From contig NZ_JARPUQ010000002.1 in NCBI RefSeq assembly GCF_029537735.1, positions 798,240 through 862,239 of the forward strand: DNA of 64,000 nt, read 5' to 3'. The notes below the pieces were generated by a model. It searched no databases and was not told the DNA's origin. It saw nothing but the letters and a program-made list of their open reading frames with translations. The stretch's first letter is position 1. Each line of letters begins with the position of its first letter. Of the stretch, positions 24,667 through 33,732 are shown piece after piece. The position numbers and the translations under genes are program-made. Source of the stretch: Robiginitalea aestuariiviva (lineage in GTDB: Bacteria; Bacteroidota; Bacteroidia; Flavobacteriales; Flavobacteriaceae).

Positions 24667-25239
24667 TTAAGACTTAACTCCTTTAGGAATAATCCTGGCA
24701 GGATTACCAACCACAGTAGAATTAGGTGGAACGTCCTTCACCACCACCGCCCCGGCGCCAACCTGTACATGGTTTCCGATAGTAATCCCTCCGATAATGA
24801 TTGCCCCGCTATAGACGGAGACATTGTCCCCAATCACTGGCCTTTTTCCGTCCACTTCTCCAATGGTCACCAATTGGTTTACATAGAAATTGGCGCCTAT
24901 GGACTCTGCATTCAGGATGGTGGCATACGGGTGGGCACTGATGAGGCCACCCGCAATCTTGGTGCGGGGGTCAATGATAAAGTATTTCTCGCGCGGGCAG
25001 TAGATCCGCAACAGGCGGGACCAGGCTATCCCTCGTGTGCGGTAATAAAATATATTTCGAAAGTCCCTTGAAAAGGTCAGGAAATGCAGCAAACGCCGCC
25101 CAGGTGATCCTGTGATTCCATGCCGCTTCCCCCACCGTTCCAGGTCCTGCAGGATGTGTTCCCGGTTTGGGGAAACCCTCAGCAGCAAGAGGTGTGGCAG
25201 CAAAAATGGCGCATAGAGCAAGGCAAAAAGTCTGAACAT
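24667..25239 (-). CDS. Hexapeptide-repeat acetyltransferase, serine-acetyltransferase-like
   Basis: 190 residues. An N-terminal helical part rich in Arg/Leu is followed by a left-handed beta-helix with hexapeptide repeats (GDNVSVYSGAII, GNHVQVGAGAVVVKDVP) ending in VVGNPARII. This is the compact CysE-like type often found in capsule loci, where it O-acetylates a glycan or its precursor. Most of the gene is moderately GC-rich, but about the last 25 codons are AT-rich, marking the second edge of the AT-rich cassette. It shares one base with the preceding glycosyltransferase gene. Confidence 0.88.
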   Translation of the reverse strand: MFRLFALLYAPFLLPHLLLLRVSPNREHILQDLERWGKRHGITGSPGRRLLHFLTFSRDFRNIFYYRTRGIAWSRLLRIYCPREKYFIIDPRTKIAGGLISAHPYATILNAESIGANFYVNQLVTIGEVDGKRPVIGDNVSVYSGAIIIGGITIGNHVQVGAGAVVVKDVPPNSTVVGNPARIIPKGVKS

Positions 25240-26363
25240 CAGCTTTTTTGAACTAATTTATGAAACATAGCCGTCCATAGGGGCATTACTTCGGCCACCT
25301 TGAACTTTTTTACGTTATCCCGTGCCGCTTTTCCCATAGCTTTTAGAATATCTGCAGCCCGTATAAGTTCCAGGGCTTTGTCGGCAAATTCCGCCTGCTG
25401 GTCCATGGGGATCAGGATTCCGCTTTCAGGGGTCAGGATGTTTCGCGGGCCATGGGGGCAGTCATAGGATACCACCGGCAGGCCACAGGCCTGGGCCTCC
25501 AGCAACACCAGGGGAAAACACTCATTCCGGGAAGTCATAAAATACAGGCTGGCCTTCGCCATTTTATCTTTGACGCGGTTGGTTTTTCCCTTGAAGATTT
25601 TTTCAGGGTTTAAGCCCAGGTCCCGGGCTAGTTGCTTTAGGGTATCCACATAACCCGCTTCCCCATCCCCGTAAATATGGAGCTCCCATTCCGGTGCTTG
25701 CGGACGTATCAGGGCCCAGATGTGTAAGAGGTCTTCGAAGCCCTTTACCGGGGCAATACGCCCGGCAGCCATTGCAAGGGGTTTACGGCTCTGCGGAAGG
25801 GTTTCAGGGAAAAACGTGGTCGGGTTGGGAATCACCTCCACATTGTCCGAGAAGAAATAGGTGGCTTCTTCCGGGTTCAGGACCACCAGACGGCTGTATT
25901 TCTTTTGTACGTAGTCCCCGAACTGCAAAAAGGCTTTTTTCTTCCAACTGCCCGGGTTTTCCCGTGCTGCTTTTTCAATCCATTTGGAAAAATGGAATTC
26001 CTTAACTGTAGGGGTCTTTCGTAATACCAGGGGAACGAAAAAGGTATCCGTACTATGGCTGCAGACCACCAGGACATCGGGTTTCATGCGGCGGACATGA
26101 TTCTTGAGCCTCAAGGTATGGGCAGGAACTTTCAGCAGGTTGGCCGGATGGAAATAGGAGCGATGGCGATGGTAATTAATACCGAGATCGGTAAACTGTA
26201 TGCGGTCGTCAAAGGAAAAGCACGGTTCCTGGTCCTTTTGTTCGGATGTCAGGATGCTGACCCGGTAACCCGACTGGGCCGCCAGGTAATTGGCCTTGAT
26301 GGATAATACCCGTTCAATCCCGCCATGCAGGTATACCTGGTCAATAAGGAACAGGATATGCAT
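25239..26363 (-). CDS. Glycosyltransferase family 4 (paralogue of the gene at 26363)
   Basis: 374 residues from the ATG at 26363, which shares its A with the TGA of the gene before it (TGATG coupling). An in-frame extension upstream to 26411 lies within that gene and was not used. GT-B landmarks: YLHGGIERVLS near the start, AGRIAPVKGF in the middle, and SRNECFPLVLLEAQACGLP with the E-x7-E pair, then YDCPHGPRNIL. The preceding gene has the same unusual DCP-x-GP segment, so the two are paralogues likely transferring similar sugars in succession. Confidence 0.92.
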   Translation of the reverse strand: MHILFLIDQVYLHGGIERVLSIKANYLAAQSGYRVSILTSEQKDQEPCFSFDDRIQFTDLGINYHRHRSYFHPANLLKVPAHTLRLKNHVRRMKPDVLVVCSHSTDTFFVPLVLRKTPTVKEFHFSKWIEKAARENPGSWKKKAFLQFGDYVQKKYSRLVVLNPEEATYFFSDNVEVIPNPTTFFPETLPQSRKPLAMAAGRIAPVKGFEDLLHIWALIRPQAPEWELHIYGDGEAGYVDTLKQLARDLGLNPEKIFKGKTNRVKDKMAKASLYFMTSRNECFPLVLLEAQACGLPVVSYDCPHGPRNILTPESGILIPMDQQAEFADKALELIRAADILKAMGKAARDNVKKFKVAEVMPLWTAMFHKLVQKS

Positions 26364-27493
26364 CAGGCTTCCTGGGTTTCGTTTAGTAATTCCCTGAAAA
26401 GGGCATCCCATTTGGTTCCAATCCTGCCCACCGTATAGGCTTCCACATCCTTTCGGGCCTGCGCACCAAATGCCTTTCGTTTTTCAGGGTTCGCCATTAG
26501 GGATTCCAAGGCATTGGCCAGACCCTCAATATCTCCATTAGGGACCAGCAGGCCATTCGCGCCATCAGTTATAATATCAGATGGCCCGTAGGGGCAGTCA
26601 AAAGAAACACAGGGTACCCCATAAGACATGGCCTCAGTGAGTACCATCCCGAAGCCTTCATAGCGGGAAGACATCACATACAGGGATGATTCCTGGTATT
26701 TGCTGCCAATGTCCTTTACCGGCTTATGGAAATGCACGCAGGCATTCAGGCCCAGGGTAGCCCGTAATGATTCCAGTTTCATGGCCGTGGCATAGGAACC
26801 GTAGATGTGCAGGTGCCATTCGGGAAGCCGGGCGTGGACCTTGCCCCAGGCCTCTAACAATCGGTCATACCCTTTCTGAAAACTCTGTTTGCCCACGGCA
26901 ATGACCCTGGGCGCTTCAAGGGAGCTGAGTTCGGTTTCCGCCGGATAAAATGAAAGCGGGTTGGGGATCACTTCCAGGTTGGGCAGGTTCCATTCTTTCT
27001 TATTGCCCTCGGTAAGCACTACAAACCGGTCAAACCTGCGCCCGCCATAGTCCATAAGCCCAAATTTTACCGTGGTAGTCAGACGTCTGAACAACCCGGG
27101 GGTTTCGGTGCCTATTTCGGCATTTTTGGAAACGTGACGTTCGTAAATAACCGGACAGGGAGTATTGAATAAAACGGGAAACAACATCCCTTTCAAGCCG
27201 TCGTCACAGACCGATATCACATCGGGTTGGACCTGTTTTAACAAGCGGTTTACCCTGCGCCAATATTGGAAAGGATAGGCAGGAAGGGTTCTCGGGATAT
27301 CCGCGTAGTGCATCGAAATTTGGGTACCGAAATCATAAAAGGGTTCTTCATGCTCTCCAAAAAGGGAAGCCATATGTACGTCATACCCCAGGCGCTCTTG
27401 CAGATAACGGGCTTTGACAGACAGTACGCGTTCCAGGCCGCCGGGGCCGTGGATGGAATTCGTAATATAAAGAAGCCGGATGGGTTTAGACAT
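26363..27493 (-). CDS. Glycosyltransferase family 4 (paralogue of the gene at 25239)
   Basis: 376 residues, GT-B fold. It has GPGGLERVLSVKARYL near the N-terminus, VGKQSFQKGYDR at the start of the donor half, and SRYEGFGMVLTEAMSYGVP with the E-x7-E pair, followed by FDCPYGPSDII. The first 25 residues and the DCP-x-GP segment closely resemble the next gene. Overlaps the polysaccharide pyruvyl transferase family gene by 8 bases. Likely adds a sugar to the undecaprenyl-linked intermediate. Confidence 0.92.
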   Translation of the reverse strand: MSKPIRLLYITNSIHGPGGLERVLSVKARYLQERLGYDVHMASLFGEHEEPFYDFGTQISMHYADIPRTLPAYPFQYWRRVNRLLKQVQPDVISVCDDGLKGMLFPVLFNTPCPVIYERHVSKNAEIGTETPGLFRRLTTTVKFGLMDYGGRRFDRFVVLTEGNKKEWNLPNLEVIPNPLSFYPAETELSSLEAPRVIAVGKQSFQKGYDRLLEAWGKVHARLPEWHLHIYGSYATAMKLESLRATLGLNACVHFHKPVKDIGSKYQESSLYVMSSRYEGFGMVLTEAMSYGVPCVSFDCPYGPSDIITDGANGLLVPNGDIEGLANALESLMANPEKRKAFGAQARKDVEAYTVGRIGTKWDALFRELLNETQEA

Positions 27494-28463
27494 AGGTTTT
27501 TAGTGCTTCCCGAACTGTGTACTTCATGGCTTCTGCCAGCTCGTGGTGTTTTTCCAGGTTCTTAACCTCGGTGTTTGTGGTGATTTTACCCTCCCACTCA
27601 AAATTGGCCGAAAATTCGCCCGTCCTGCTATCTACATCCACACGGTTAAACAGTTCCAAAATACCGTCAAAGCGGCAGGAATCCACAAAACTATCGAAAC
27701 CGTTCACAAAAATTACCGGGGTACCCAGGGCCAGGCAGGGGAGGGCACAATGGATTCTGGAAGTGATCACTAATCTGGCCCGGGCATATTTGTGCAACAA
27801 GTCCTCTGCCATCTGGAATTTTTCTTCGTCCGTATAGGTGTTAGAAGGTGGTTCCTGGTTCACAATATGGGCCTTTTCGAAAAGCTCCGGTGCAATAAAT
27901 TTCCGGAGGTGCCTGTTCTTTTTGCCCAATTGGAACGCCTGCCCATTCAGGATGTTTTTGATGGTGAGCTTGAGGTTGTAGAACACCTTCTCCTTCCTGG
28001 GGTAACTGTAGAGGGGATCCACAATATAAATATCGTCCCCGCGATCCGAATCGTCCACCTTATAACTGTCCAGCGTAAGAGTCAGGCATCCGGTAAAATA
28101 GGCATCAATCCCTTTACCCCGTAAGGTCTCCGCAGTAAATTCATCCCTGCAGCCTATGGGCTCATGTGCTTTTAAGTACGCGATGCCCTTCTCGGAAAGC
28201 ATAAAGGGTGCCGCTGTATTGTTCATATGGAATGATACAAATACCGGTTTAATAGCATCACTGGGCACCCAATTATGAATATTGTGTGTAAACCAGCCAT
28301 TCATAATAAGCAGTAAGGGATCCCCAGAGTATTCGGCAAGCCTTTCCCGATTGACCAGGGTGTCTACCCTGGGCAGAAATTGTTTGGCCGCCAGGCTCTG
28401 GATGTTATCCCCAACATTGAAAAATCGCTTGTTCTCGTCGTATGTGAGTAGGCCGTATTTCAT
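27486..28463 (-). CDS. Polysaccharide pyruvyl transferase family protein
   Basis: 325 residues. The start YGLLTYDENKRFFNVGDNIQSLAA is the typical N-terminus of the family (a gene product that reports N-G-D-x-hydrophobic), and the later VITSRIHCALPCLALGTPVIFVNG is the family's donor-side SRIH segment. Members add ketal-linked pyruvate to hexoses, but some in variable loci act as glycosyltransferase-like enzymes, so the exact reaction is uncertain. It is followed by two GT4 genes and preceded by a QueC-like gene 14 bases away, within one compact operon. Confidence 0.85.
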   Translation of the reverse strand: MKYGLLTYDENKRFFNVGDNIQSLAAKQFLPRVDTLVNRERLAEYSGDPLLLIMNGWFTHNIHNWVPSDAIKPVFVSFHMNNTAAPFMLSEKGIAYLKAHEPIGCRDEFTAETLRGKGIDAYFTGCLTLTLDSYKVDDSDRGDDIYIVDPLYSYPRKEKVFYNLKLTIKNILNGQAFQLGKKNRHLRKFIAPELFEKAHIVNQEPPSNTYTDEEKFQMAEDLLHKYARARLVITSRIHCALPCLALGTPVIFVNGFDSFVDSCRFDGILELFNRVDVDSRTGEFSANFEWEGKITTNTEVKNLEKHHELAEAMKYTVREALKTYV

Positions 28464-28477
28464 TTTGTATTTCTATA

Positions 28478-29767
28478 CTATGATGTTCTTCCCCGAAGGG
28501 TCCTATATATTTTTCGAAGGAACGGAAATTTATTCCGGATTATAAAGCGTAACCGTCCAATCGGGTCGGTTTTCTTTCGTATCATATTGGCTTCGATCAT
28601 TTTGTCCAATTCCCCATTGCGTATGCGATCCACTTGTTTTTGTTCCAGCGTCTCGTTGTCAAAAACATAAATGCCACGCGACAGCTTTGCTTTTTCCATG
28701 AGCTCCCACCAGAAATACCGAACGCCTTTGCTGGCTCCCTGCTTGCCAACCATGTTAAAGATTCGATTGTAAATATCTGCAGTAACCTCAAAGCCATATT
28801 TATTTGGGTCTTCCCCATTCAGGATAATCCCCAAGATGCTCCTGAAACACTTCTCGCAATTACTGCAATTGAAGGAGGATCGCAGTTCGGAATAGCATAC
28901 ACGCAACCGGAATGCCTGCTCCTGCTCCCGGGCAAAGGCAACAATGCGGTCTACCTTTTCCTGCCGCCGAAGCTCGTAACCATCATGGTGCACCTGAACG
29001 CCTGCCCAGCGGATCAATTCGTCCGCGGTTGGGGTGGAACCCCACGAAATGTCAACTTCCTTCGTATAGGAGGAAGCAATATAAATATGACTGAATCCTT
29101 CTTTGACTGTAAGCGGTGCAAGAGCACCGATCAAGGACATGCCATGCTGCACTTTACCCCACCAGCCTATATCCCTGAGCAATAATTCAACCTGGTAGGT
29201 ATAAAAGTCTCGCACATTGGTCCGGATATAGAATTTTTCGTTCTCGGACAACAGATTCTCCCCTTCTATAAAATCGGTAAAATCGGTCCACTGTTGGATG
29301 TCGCCCAAGGCTATGTCTGCGCCATGCAAGGTGACCAGTGCCGGTTTCTTAGCGAAGAGGTGTATATAGGTTGCATAGGCATCCACCCCGCCACTAAACA
29401 GCATAGCCGTTTTGTTGCCCTTAATTTTGGGGGTGTCCGACAGATTTTCCGAAAGAAGATTACCGGAAAGGTTATATTCTGGGAATTGACGCTGGAATTC
29501 GGTTCGTAATTGTTTACAGGCCTCAAAAAACTCGGCATCGACTTCCTCTACCCGTAAATCAAACCCTGCGAACCAAGCAATGGGTAAGAAATTGCTGACA
29601 AACGGGATGGCCAGGATCCCCTTGTGAACATCCGAAACGTCATAAGGGTATTCCACAAAGAATTGGTCTTTCCCTGTAAAAAGCTTCTGTGCCTGGCCCG
29701 CTGCCTGGTACTCATAGGTCACCTTTTTATTGCCATTTGACATTTGTATGTCGGTCAATACTATCAT
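28478..29767 (-). CDS. QueC-like PP-loop protein of unknown function in the polysaccharide locus
   Basis: 429 residues. The PP-loop ATP-pyrophosphatase motif FSGGVD is at residues 124-129. Four cysteines at 291, 301, 304 and 307 (CYSELRSSFNCSNCEKC) reproduce the C-x(8-9)-CxxCxxC zinc site of QueC. The first 115 residues and the last 110 have no QueC counterpart that I recognise. QueC turns a carboxylate into an amide and then a nitrile with ATP and ammonia, so this protein may form an amide on a carboxylic acid; uronic acids are made by the tviB/tviC genes next door. That substrate is a guess. It overlaps the flippase gene by 4 bases. Confidence 0.72.
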   Translation of the reverse strand: MIVLTDIQMSNGNKKVTYEYQAAGQAQKLFTGKDQFFVEYPYDVSDVHKGILAIPFVSNFLPIAWFAGFDLRVEEVDAEFFEACKQLRTEFQRQFPEYNLSGNLLSENLSDTPKIKGNKTAMLFSGGVDAYATYIHLFAKKPALVTLHGADIALGDIQQWTDFTDFIEGENLLSENEKFYIRTNVRDFYTYQVELLLRDIGWWGKVQHGMSLIGALAPLTVKEGFSHIYIASSYTKEVDISWGSTPTADELIRWAGVQVHHDGYELRRQEKVDRIVAFAREQEQAFRLRVCYSELRSSFNCSNCEKCFRSILGIILNGEDPNKYGFEVTADIYNRIFNMVGKQGASKGVRYFWWELMEKAKLSRGIYVFDNETLEQKQVDRIRNGELDKMIEANMIRKKTDPIGRLRFIIRNKFPFLRKIYRTLRGRTS

Positions 29768-31284
29768 TTCGTTTTTCCAGATTTTAGAAGCCTTGCGGGG
29801 ATCACCTGCAAAATCAGGTTTCGTTCGAACGAGTTCAGGCCCCAGCGATACATGATTATGGCATAAACCCCTGAATACAGTATGGCTTTAAGGCCAAAGT
29901 TGATCCATCCGGACCCGGGAATCCACCATATGGCATAACCAATAAGTAGGATAATCAGGAACGATACCAGGGTCTTTTGAAGGAGTCCCAAAAAGAAGCG
30001 CGGAATGTTCAAATGGATTTTAAAGTGATAATAGAAATTCATAATGTTTTGCCCGATCATCCACCCGGTTACCGAGCCCAGAATCATGCCGATAGCACCA
30101 TAGCTGCGGGTCAGGTAAGCTCCTAACAATGTGCCGAGTATAAGGAAGGTAAGGTAAACAATGGCTTTGAACCTGAGTTTATTACAGGCTTCCAGTATGG
30201 AATTGCCAAAACCTTGAACCAAAGGCAGGGTGTAGGCAATCATAATGATAAGGGCAATCCACCAGGAATCGCCATAGGTTTCACCAACCCAGAGTAAGAT
30301 AAACTGCTGCCCATAAAGTAAAAAAGCCCCTAAAATATACATGAGGACAATAAAGGAAAGCCGCCCAACCTTTATCATCATATTGGTTAGTTCCTCCGCA
30401 CTGGCATTGCCTACCGTCATCTGTGTGGCTCTGGGAAGGAGTACCCCGGTTATCGCACTTGAAAAAGCCCCATAATAAGACCCTAGCATTACCCCGATGG
30501 CAAATATGGCCACTAGGGTGGTATTGGTCATAACCCCTAAAACCAACTGTCCCACTTTCCATTGGAACTGCCCGACCAATACAAAAATGAAAATCCATAC
30601 CGAGTAGCCAAAGATTTTAGCAAGTAATTCCCGATTCCAACTATAAAGGCGGATATGGACTTTGATCTTGCGAAAAACATAATACAGGATAACCCCGAAA
30701 AGAATGATGTTAAGTGTAACATCCAGGATCACCAGGGCTACAGCTTTGCCCCCGAGCAAAAGAAGGCCTATGACCAGGACTGACCTGACCAGATATCTAA
30801 TCAGTTTAGCAGCCTTGGGGTAGGCGAATCTTTCGTACCCAAAGCAGATGCCTTCAAAGGCATTGGCCGGAAGGCCAATGGCCAGGGCGAATACCAGGAT
30901 GGCAAACATAATCTTCGCCTTGCCTATTTCATCCGGGCTCAGGGAGTCCGCAAATATGGCCTCCAGATTCATGTAACATACCCCACCGATAAGCAATACA
31001 AGTATTGAAATAAAGCCGTAAATGATCAGGGTTGTCGCCAGGAAATTCGCTTCCCCTTTCTGGTCCTTCTCTGCCTGATACTTGGCTACAAAGCGGATAA
31101 TCGTATTGGACAGTCCAAAATCAAGGATAGAAATGTATCCGACAAACGCCCCGATCAGGTTGAAAAGTCCAAATTCCTCGTCACCCAGATATCGGATAAT
31201 AAAAGGGGTAATGAGCAAGCCAACCAAATTTGTAGTCAGGATGGTTGCATAATTCAGGATCGCCCCTTTCTTAATCTGGCTCAT
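29764..31284 (-). CDS. Wzx-type polysaccharide flippase
   Basis: 506-residue membrane protein with about 14 hydrophobic spans. The N-terminus (GAILNYATILTTNLVGLLITPFIIRYLG) is typical of the PST/MATE-like oligosaccharide flippases, and the FGLSNTIIRFVA and NAFEGICFGYERF segments fit the family. It would flip the undecaprenyl-linked repeat unit across the inner membrane for the EpsG-like polymerase. First gene of the - strand run that extends to 19084 with overlaps or gaps of at most a few bases. Composition is intermediate between the AT-rich cassette and the GC-rich core. Confidence 0.93.
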   Translation of the reverse strand: MSQIKKGAILNYATILTTNLVGLLITPFIIRYLGDEEFGLFNLIGAFVGYISILDFGLSNTIIRFVAKYQAEKDQKGEANFLATTLIIYGFISILVLLIGGVCYMNLEAIFADSLSPDEIGKAKIMFAILVFALAIGLPANAFEGICFGYERFAYPKAAKLIRYLVRSVLVIGLLLLGGKAVALVILDVTLNIILFGVILYYVFRKIKVHIRLYSWNRELLAKIFGYSVWIFIFVLVGQFQWKVGQLVLGVMTNTTLVAIFAIGVMLGSYYGAFSSAITGVLLPRATQMTVGNASAEELTNMMIKVGRLSFIVLMYILGAFLLYGQQFILLWVGETYGDSWWIALIIMIAYTLPLVQGFGNSILEACNKLRFKAIVYLTFLILGTLLGAYLTRSYGAIGMILGSVTGWMIGQNIMNFYYHFKIHLNIPRFFLGLLQKTLVSFLIILLIGYAIWWIPGSGWINFGLKAILYSGVYAIIMYRWGLNSFERNLILQVIPARLLKSGKTK

Positions 31285-31305
31285 GGAGGAGGAGGGTGTT
31301 GGTTT

Positions 31306-32583
31306 TTACAACCTACCGTGTACCGGCTCTTTCAGGATTCCTTTCACGTCGTACAGCACGCCCTCCGGTTGGCGCAAGCTGCGGAGGTCCAGGCCCTGGA
31401 AGGCCTTGTGGGCAACGGTTAGCACCACTGCATCAAACGGGCCCTGCGGGCACTCCTGTATGGTTTCCAGGCCGTATTCATGCTGCACTTCCGCAGGGTC
31501 TGCCCAGGGGTCGTACACGGTTACATTCGTACCGTAGTCCTGCAGGCTGCGGATCACGTCCACGGCCCGGGTATTGCGCACGTCCGGGCAGTTTTCCTTA
31601 AAGGTAATTCCCAGCACCAAAACGTTGGCACCCTTGATGTGCACATCGTTTTTCACCATCAGTTTGATGACCTCGGAAGCCACGTACCCGCCCATACTGT
31701 CGTTCAGGCGGCGCCCGGCCAGGATAATCTCCGGGTGGTAACCAAATTCCTGGGCGCGCTGGGCCAGGTAGTACGGGTCTACCCCAATGCAGTGGCCACC
31801 CACCAGCCCGGGTTTAAAGGGCAGAAAGTTCCATTTGGTGCCCGCGGCTTCCAGGACGGAATGGGTGTCTATGCCCATCAGGTTAAAGATCTTGGCCAGC
31901 TCGTTTACAAAGGCGATGTTGATGTCCCGCTGGGCATTTTCGATCACCTTGGCGGCTTCGGCTACCTTGATGGTGGGCGCCAGGTGGGTGCCGGCCGTGA
32001 TCACGGAGGCGTACAGGGCATCTACCTGCTTCCCGATTTCAGGGGTGGAACCGGAGGTGACCTTCAGGATTTTGTCCACCGTGTGTTCCTTGTCTCCGGG
32101 GTTGATGCGCTCCGGGGAGTACCCAGCGTAAAAATCGGTATTGAACGTTAGCCCGCTAACCCGTTCCAGCACGGGCACGCATTCCTCCTCGGTTACCCCA
32201 GGGTATACGGTAGATTCGTAGATTACGATATCTCCTTTTTTAAGCACCTGGCCCACCGTTTCGCTGGCGCGGTACAGGGGCGTCAGGTCCGGGCGGTTGT
32301 TCTTGTCTACGGGCGTGGGCACCGTAATGATAAAGACGTTGGCCTCCTTCAGGTCCTCCAGGGTGCTAGAGGGGTAGAGCCCATTTTTGCCCGTCCAGGA
32401 AGGCAGCAGCACCTCCTGCAGGAGGTGGTCTTCCACCTCCAGGGTGCTGTCCGTGCCCGAGGCGATTTCGGCCACGCGCTTCTGGTTGATGTCGAACCCG
32501 ATTACCGGGAAGCGGGTGGCAAATAGGCGGGCCAGGGGCAGCCCCACATATCCGAGGCCGATTACGGCGATGTTTTGGCTCAT
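31306..32583 (-). CDS. tviB: UDP-N-acetylglucosamine 6-dehydrogenase (TviB/WbpO family)
   Basis: 425 residues from ATG 32583; the frame continues upstream to 32712 but without family similarity. NAD-binding IGLGYVGLPLA lies near residues 8-18. The middle has YESTVYPGVTEEECVP, YSPERINPGD and KVAEAAKVIENAQRD, and the active-site cysteine is in LVGGHCIGVDPYYL. The segments match Salmonella TviB closely. It oxidises UDP-GlcNAc to UDP-GlcNAcA with two NAD+ in the cytoplasm. The next gene is its usual partner, the C4-epimerase, so the product is probably UDP-GalNAcA, the Vi-antigen building block. Confidence 0.94.
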   Translation of the reverse strand: MSQNIAVIGLGYVGLPLARLFATRFPVIGFDINQKRVAEIASGTDSTLEVEDHLLQEVLLPSWTGKNGLYPSSTLEDLKEANVFIITVPTPVDKNNRPDLTPLYRASETVGQVLKKGDIVIYESTVYPGVTEEECVPVLERVSGLTFNTDFYAGYSPERINPGDKEHTVDKILKVTSGSTPEIGKQVDALYASVITAGTHLAPTIKVAEAAKVIENAQRDINIAFVNELAKIFNLMGIDTHSVLEAAGTKWNFLPFKPGLVGGHCIGVDPYYLAQRAQEFGYHPEIILAGRRLNDSMGGYVASEVIKLMVKNDVHIKGANVLVLGITFKENCPDVRNTRAVDVIRSLQDYGTNVTVYDPWADPAEVQHEYGLETIQECPQGPFDAVVLTVAHKAFQGLDLRSLRQPEGVLYDVKGILKEPVHGRL

Positions 32584-32632
32584 ATGCGCGTTTGAATATT
32601 TTGTTTGTTTTAAAAGGCGTTTGGCAAGTAGC

Positions 32633-33640
32633 TTATATAGCAACCTGCAGGTTTTCCCAGTACCAGGATACGGCCTGCTGCAACCCGCGGTTGATGTCGA
32701 ATTCCGGGGCATAGCCCAAAAGGGACCGGGCCTTGTCTACCGAGGCCAGGGAGTGGGGGATATCACCCAGGCGCTCTGGCCCGTGCACGATTTCCACCTT
32801 CCCGATCTCGGGGTCAAAGGCGCTCAGGTATTTTTTCAGCAGTTCCGTCAGTTCGTTCAGGGAAGTCCGCTCCCCGTAGGCCACATTATAGACCTGGTTC
32901 ACCGCCTCAGGATTGGTGGTGGCCAGGCATAAGAGGTTGGCCTGGATCACGTTGTCGATATAGGTGAAATCCCGGGAGAAGGTGCCATCCCCGTTAATGG
33001 TGGGGGACTGGTGCTTCATGAGCTGAATCACGAATTTCGGGATCACCGCGGCATAGGCCCCGTTGGGGTCTTGTTTACGGCCAAAGACATTGAAATACCG
33101 CAGCCCGATGGTCTGCATGCCGTAGGTGCGGGAAAAGACCTCTGCGTACAGTTCGTTTACGTACTTGGTGATGGCGTAAGGGGAAAGGGGTTTCCCGATT
33201 TCATCTTCCACCTTGGGCAGTTTTTCCGAATCCCCGTAGGTAGAGGAACTTGCGGCATATACAAAGCGCTTAACCCCCTGGTCACGGGCCGCTACCAGCA
33301 TGTTCAGGAAGCCCCCCACGTTTACATCGTTACTGGTTACCGGGTCTTTGATGGACCGGGGCACGGAACCCAGGGCGGCCTGGTGCAGTACATAATCCAT
33401 GCCCCGGCAGGCCTGCTGGCAGGTTTCCGCGTTGCAGATATCCCCTTCTATAAAGGAGAATTTAGGGTGGTCGCGGAAGGCGTCCATGTTTTCCGGCTTG
33501 CCGGTGGCAAAGTTGTCCAGGCAGCGTACCGTATTGCCGTTTTGAAGCAGGGCTTCACAAAGGTTGGAACCGATAAAACCGGCACCGCCGGTCACTAAAA
33601 CAGAAGTGTTCGGGTCAAGGCCCGGGGAGGAAGGTTGCAT
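32633..33640 (-). CDS. tviC: UDP-GlcNAc/GlcNAcA C4-epimerase (TviC/WbpP family)
   Basis: 335 residues from ATG 33640 (a TTG at 33652 adds four residues). Extended [14 protein letters not shown] near the N-terminus, [23 protein letters not shown], and [14 protein letters not shown] with the catalytic Tyr-x3-Lys; then [16 protein letters not shown], closely matching TviC. It interconverts UDP-GlcNAc(A) and UDP-GalNAc(A) and acts after tviB, 49 bases away on the same strand. Being GC-rich, both belong to the conserved edge of the locus. Confidence 0.93.
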   Translation of the reverse strand: MQPSSPGLDPNTSVLVTGGAGFIGSNLCEALLQNGNTVRCLDNFATGKPENMDAFRDHPKFSFIEGDICNAETCQQACRGMDYVLHQAALGSVPRSIKDPVTSNDVNVGGFLNMLVAARDQGVKRFVYAASSSTYGDSEKLPKVEDEIGKPLSPYAITKYVNELYAEVFSRTYGMQTIGLRYFNVFGRKQDPNGAYAAVIPKFVIQLMKHQSPTINGDGTFSRDFTYIDNVIQANLLCLATTNPEAVNQVYNVAYGERTSLNELTELLKKYLSAFDPEIGKVEIVHGPERLGDIPHSLASVDKARSLLGYAPEFDINRGLQQAVSWYWENLQVAI

Positions 33641-33732
33641 GAAAGTGATCAATTTACCCTCAAAGATGGGGTAAGCCCGGCACTAAACCCAACAAAACTG
33701 TATTAATGTTCGGTTATTCTCGATAAATGGGA

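Larger units (their letters stand above)
17540..24740. other. AT-rich cassette inside the polysaccharide locus
   Basis: By eye, composition switches from GC-rich to AT-rich near 17540, inside the beta-helix gene, and back near 24740, inside the 3' end of the acetyltransferase gene at 24667. Third codon positions are mostly A/T between these points. The cassette carries the variable body of the beta-helix protein, a CapK-like enzyme, two glycosyltransferases, CapA-like and EpsG-like proteins. No transposase, integrase, tRNA or flanking repeat is seen. It looks like a serotype cassette exchanged by homologous recombination. Confidence 0.7.

Noticed and set aside
17540-24740. Classical mobile island
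   Set aside because: No integrase, transposase, tRNA junction or terminal repeats were found; homologous cassette exchange explains the data better.
31306-33640. tviB/tviC taken as evidence of Vi antigen
   Set aside because: They only show the capacity for GlcNAcA/GalNAcA nucleotides. No tviD/tviE or vex genes are present, and export is by Wza/Wzc.
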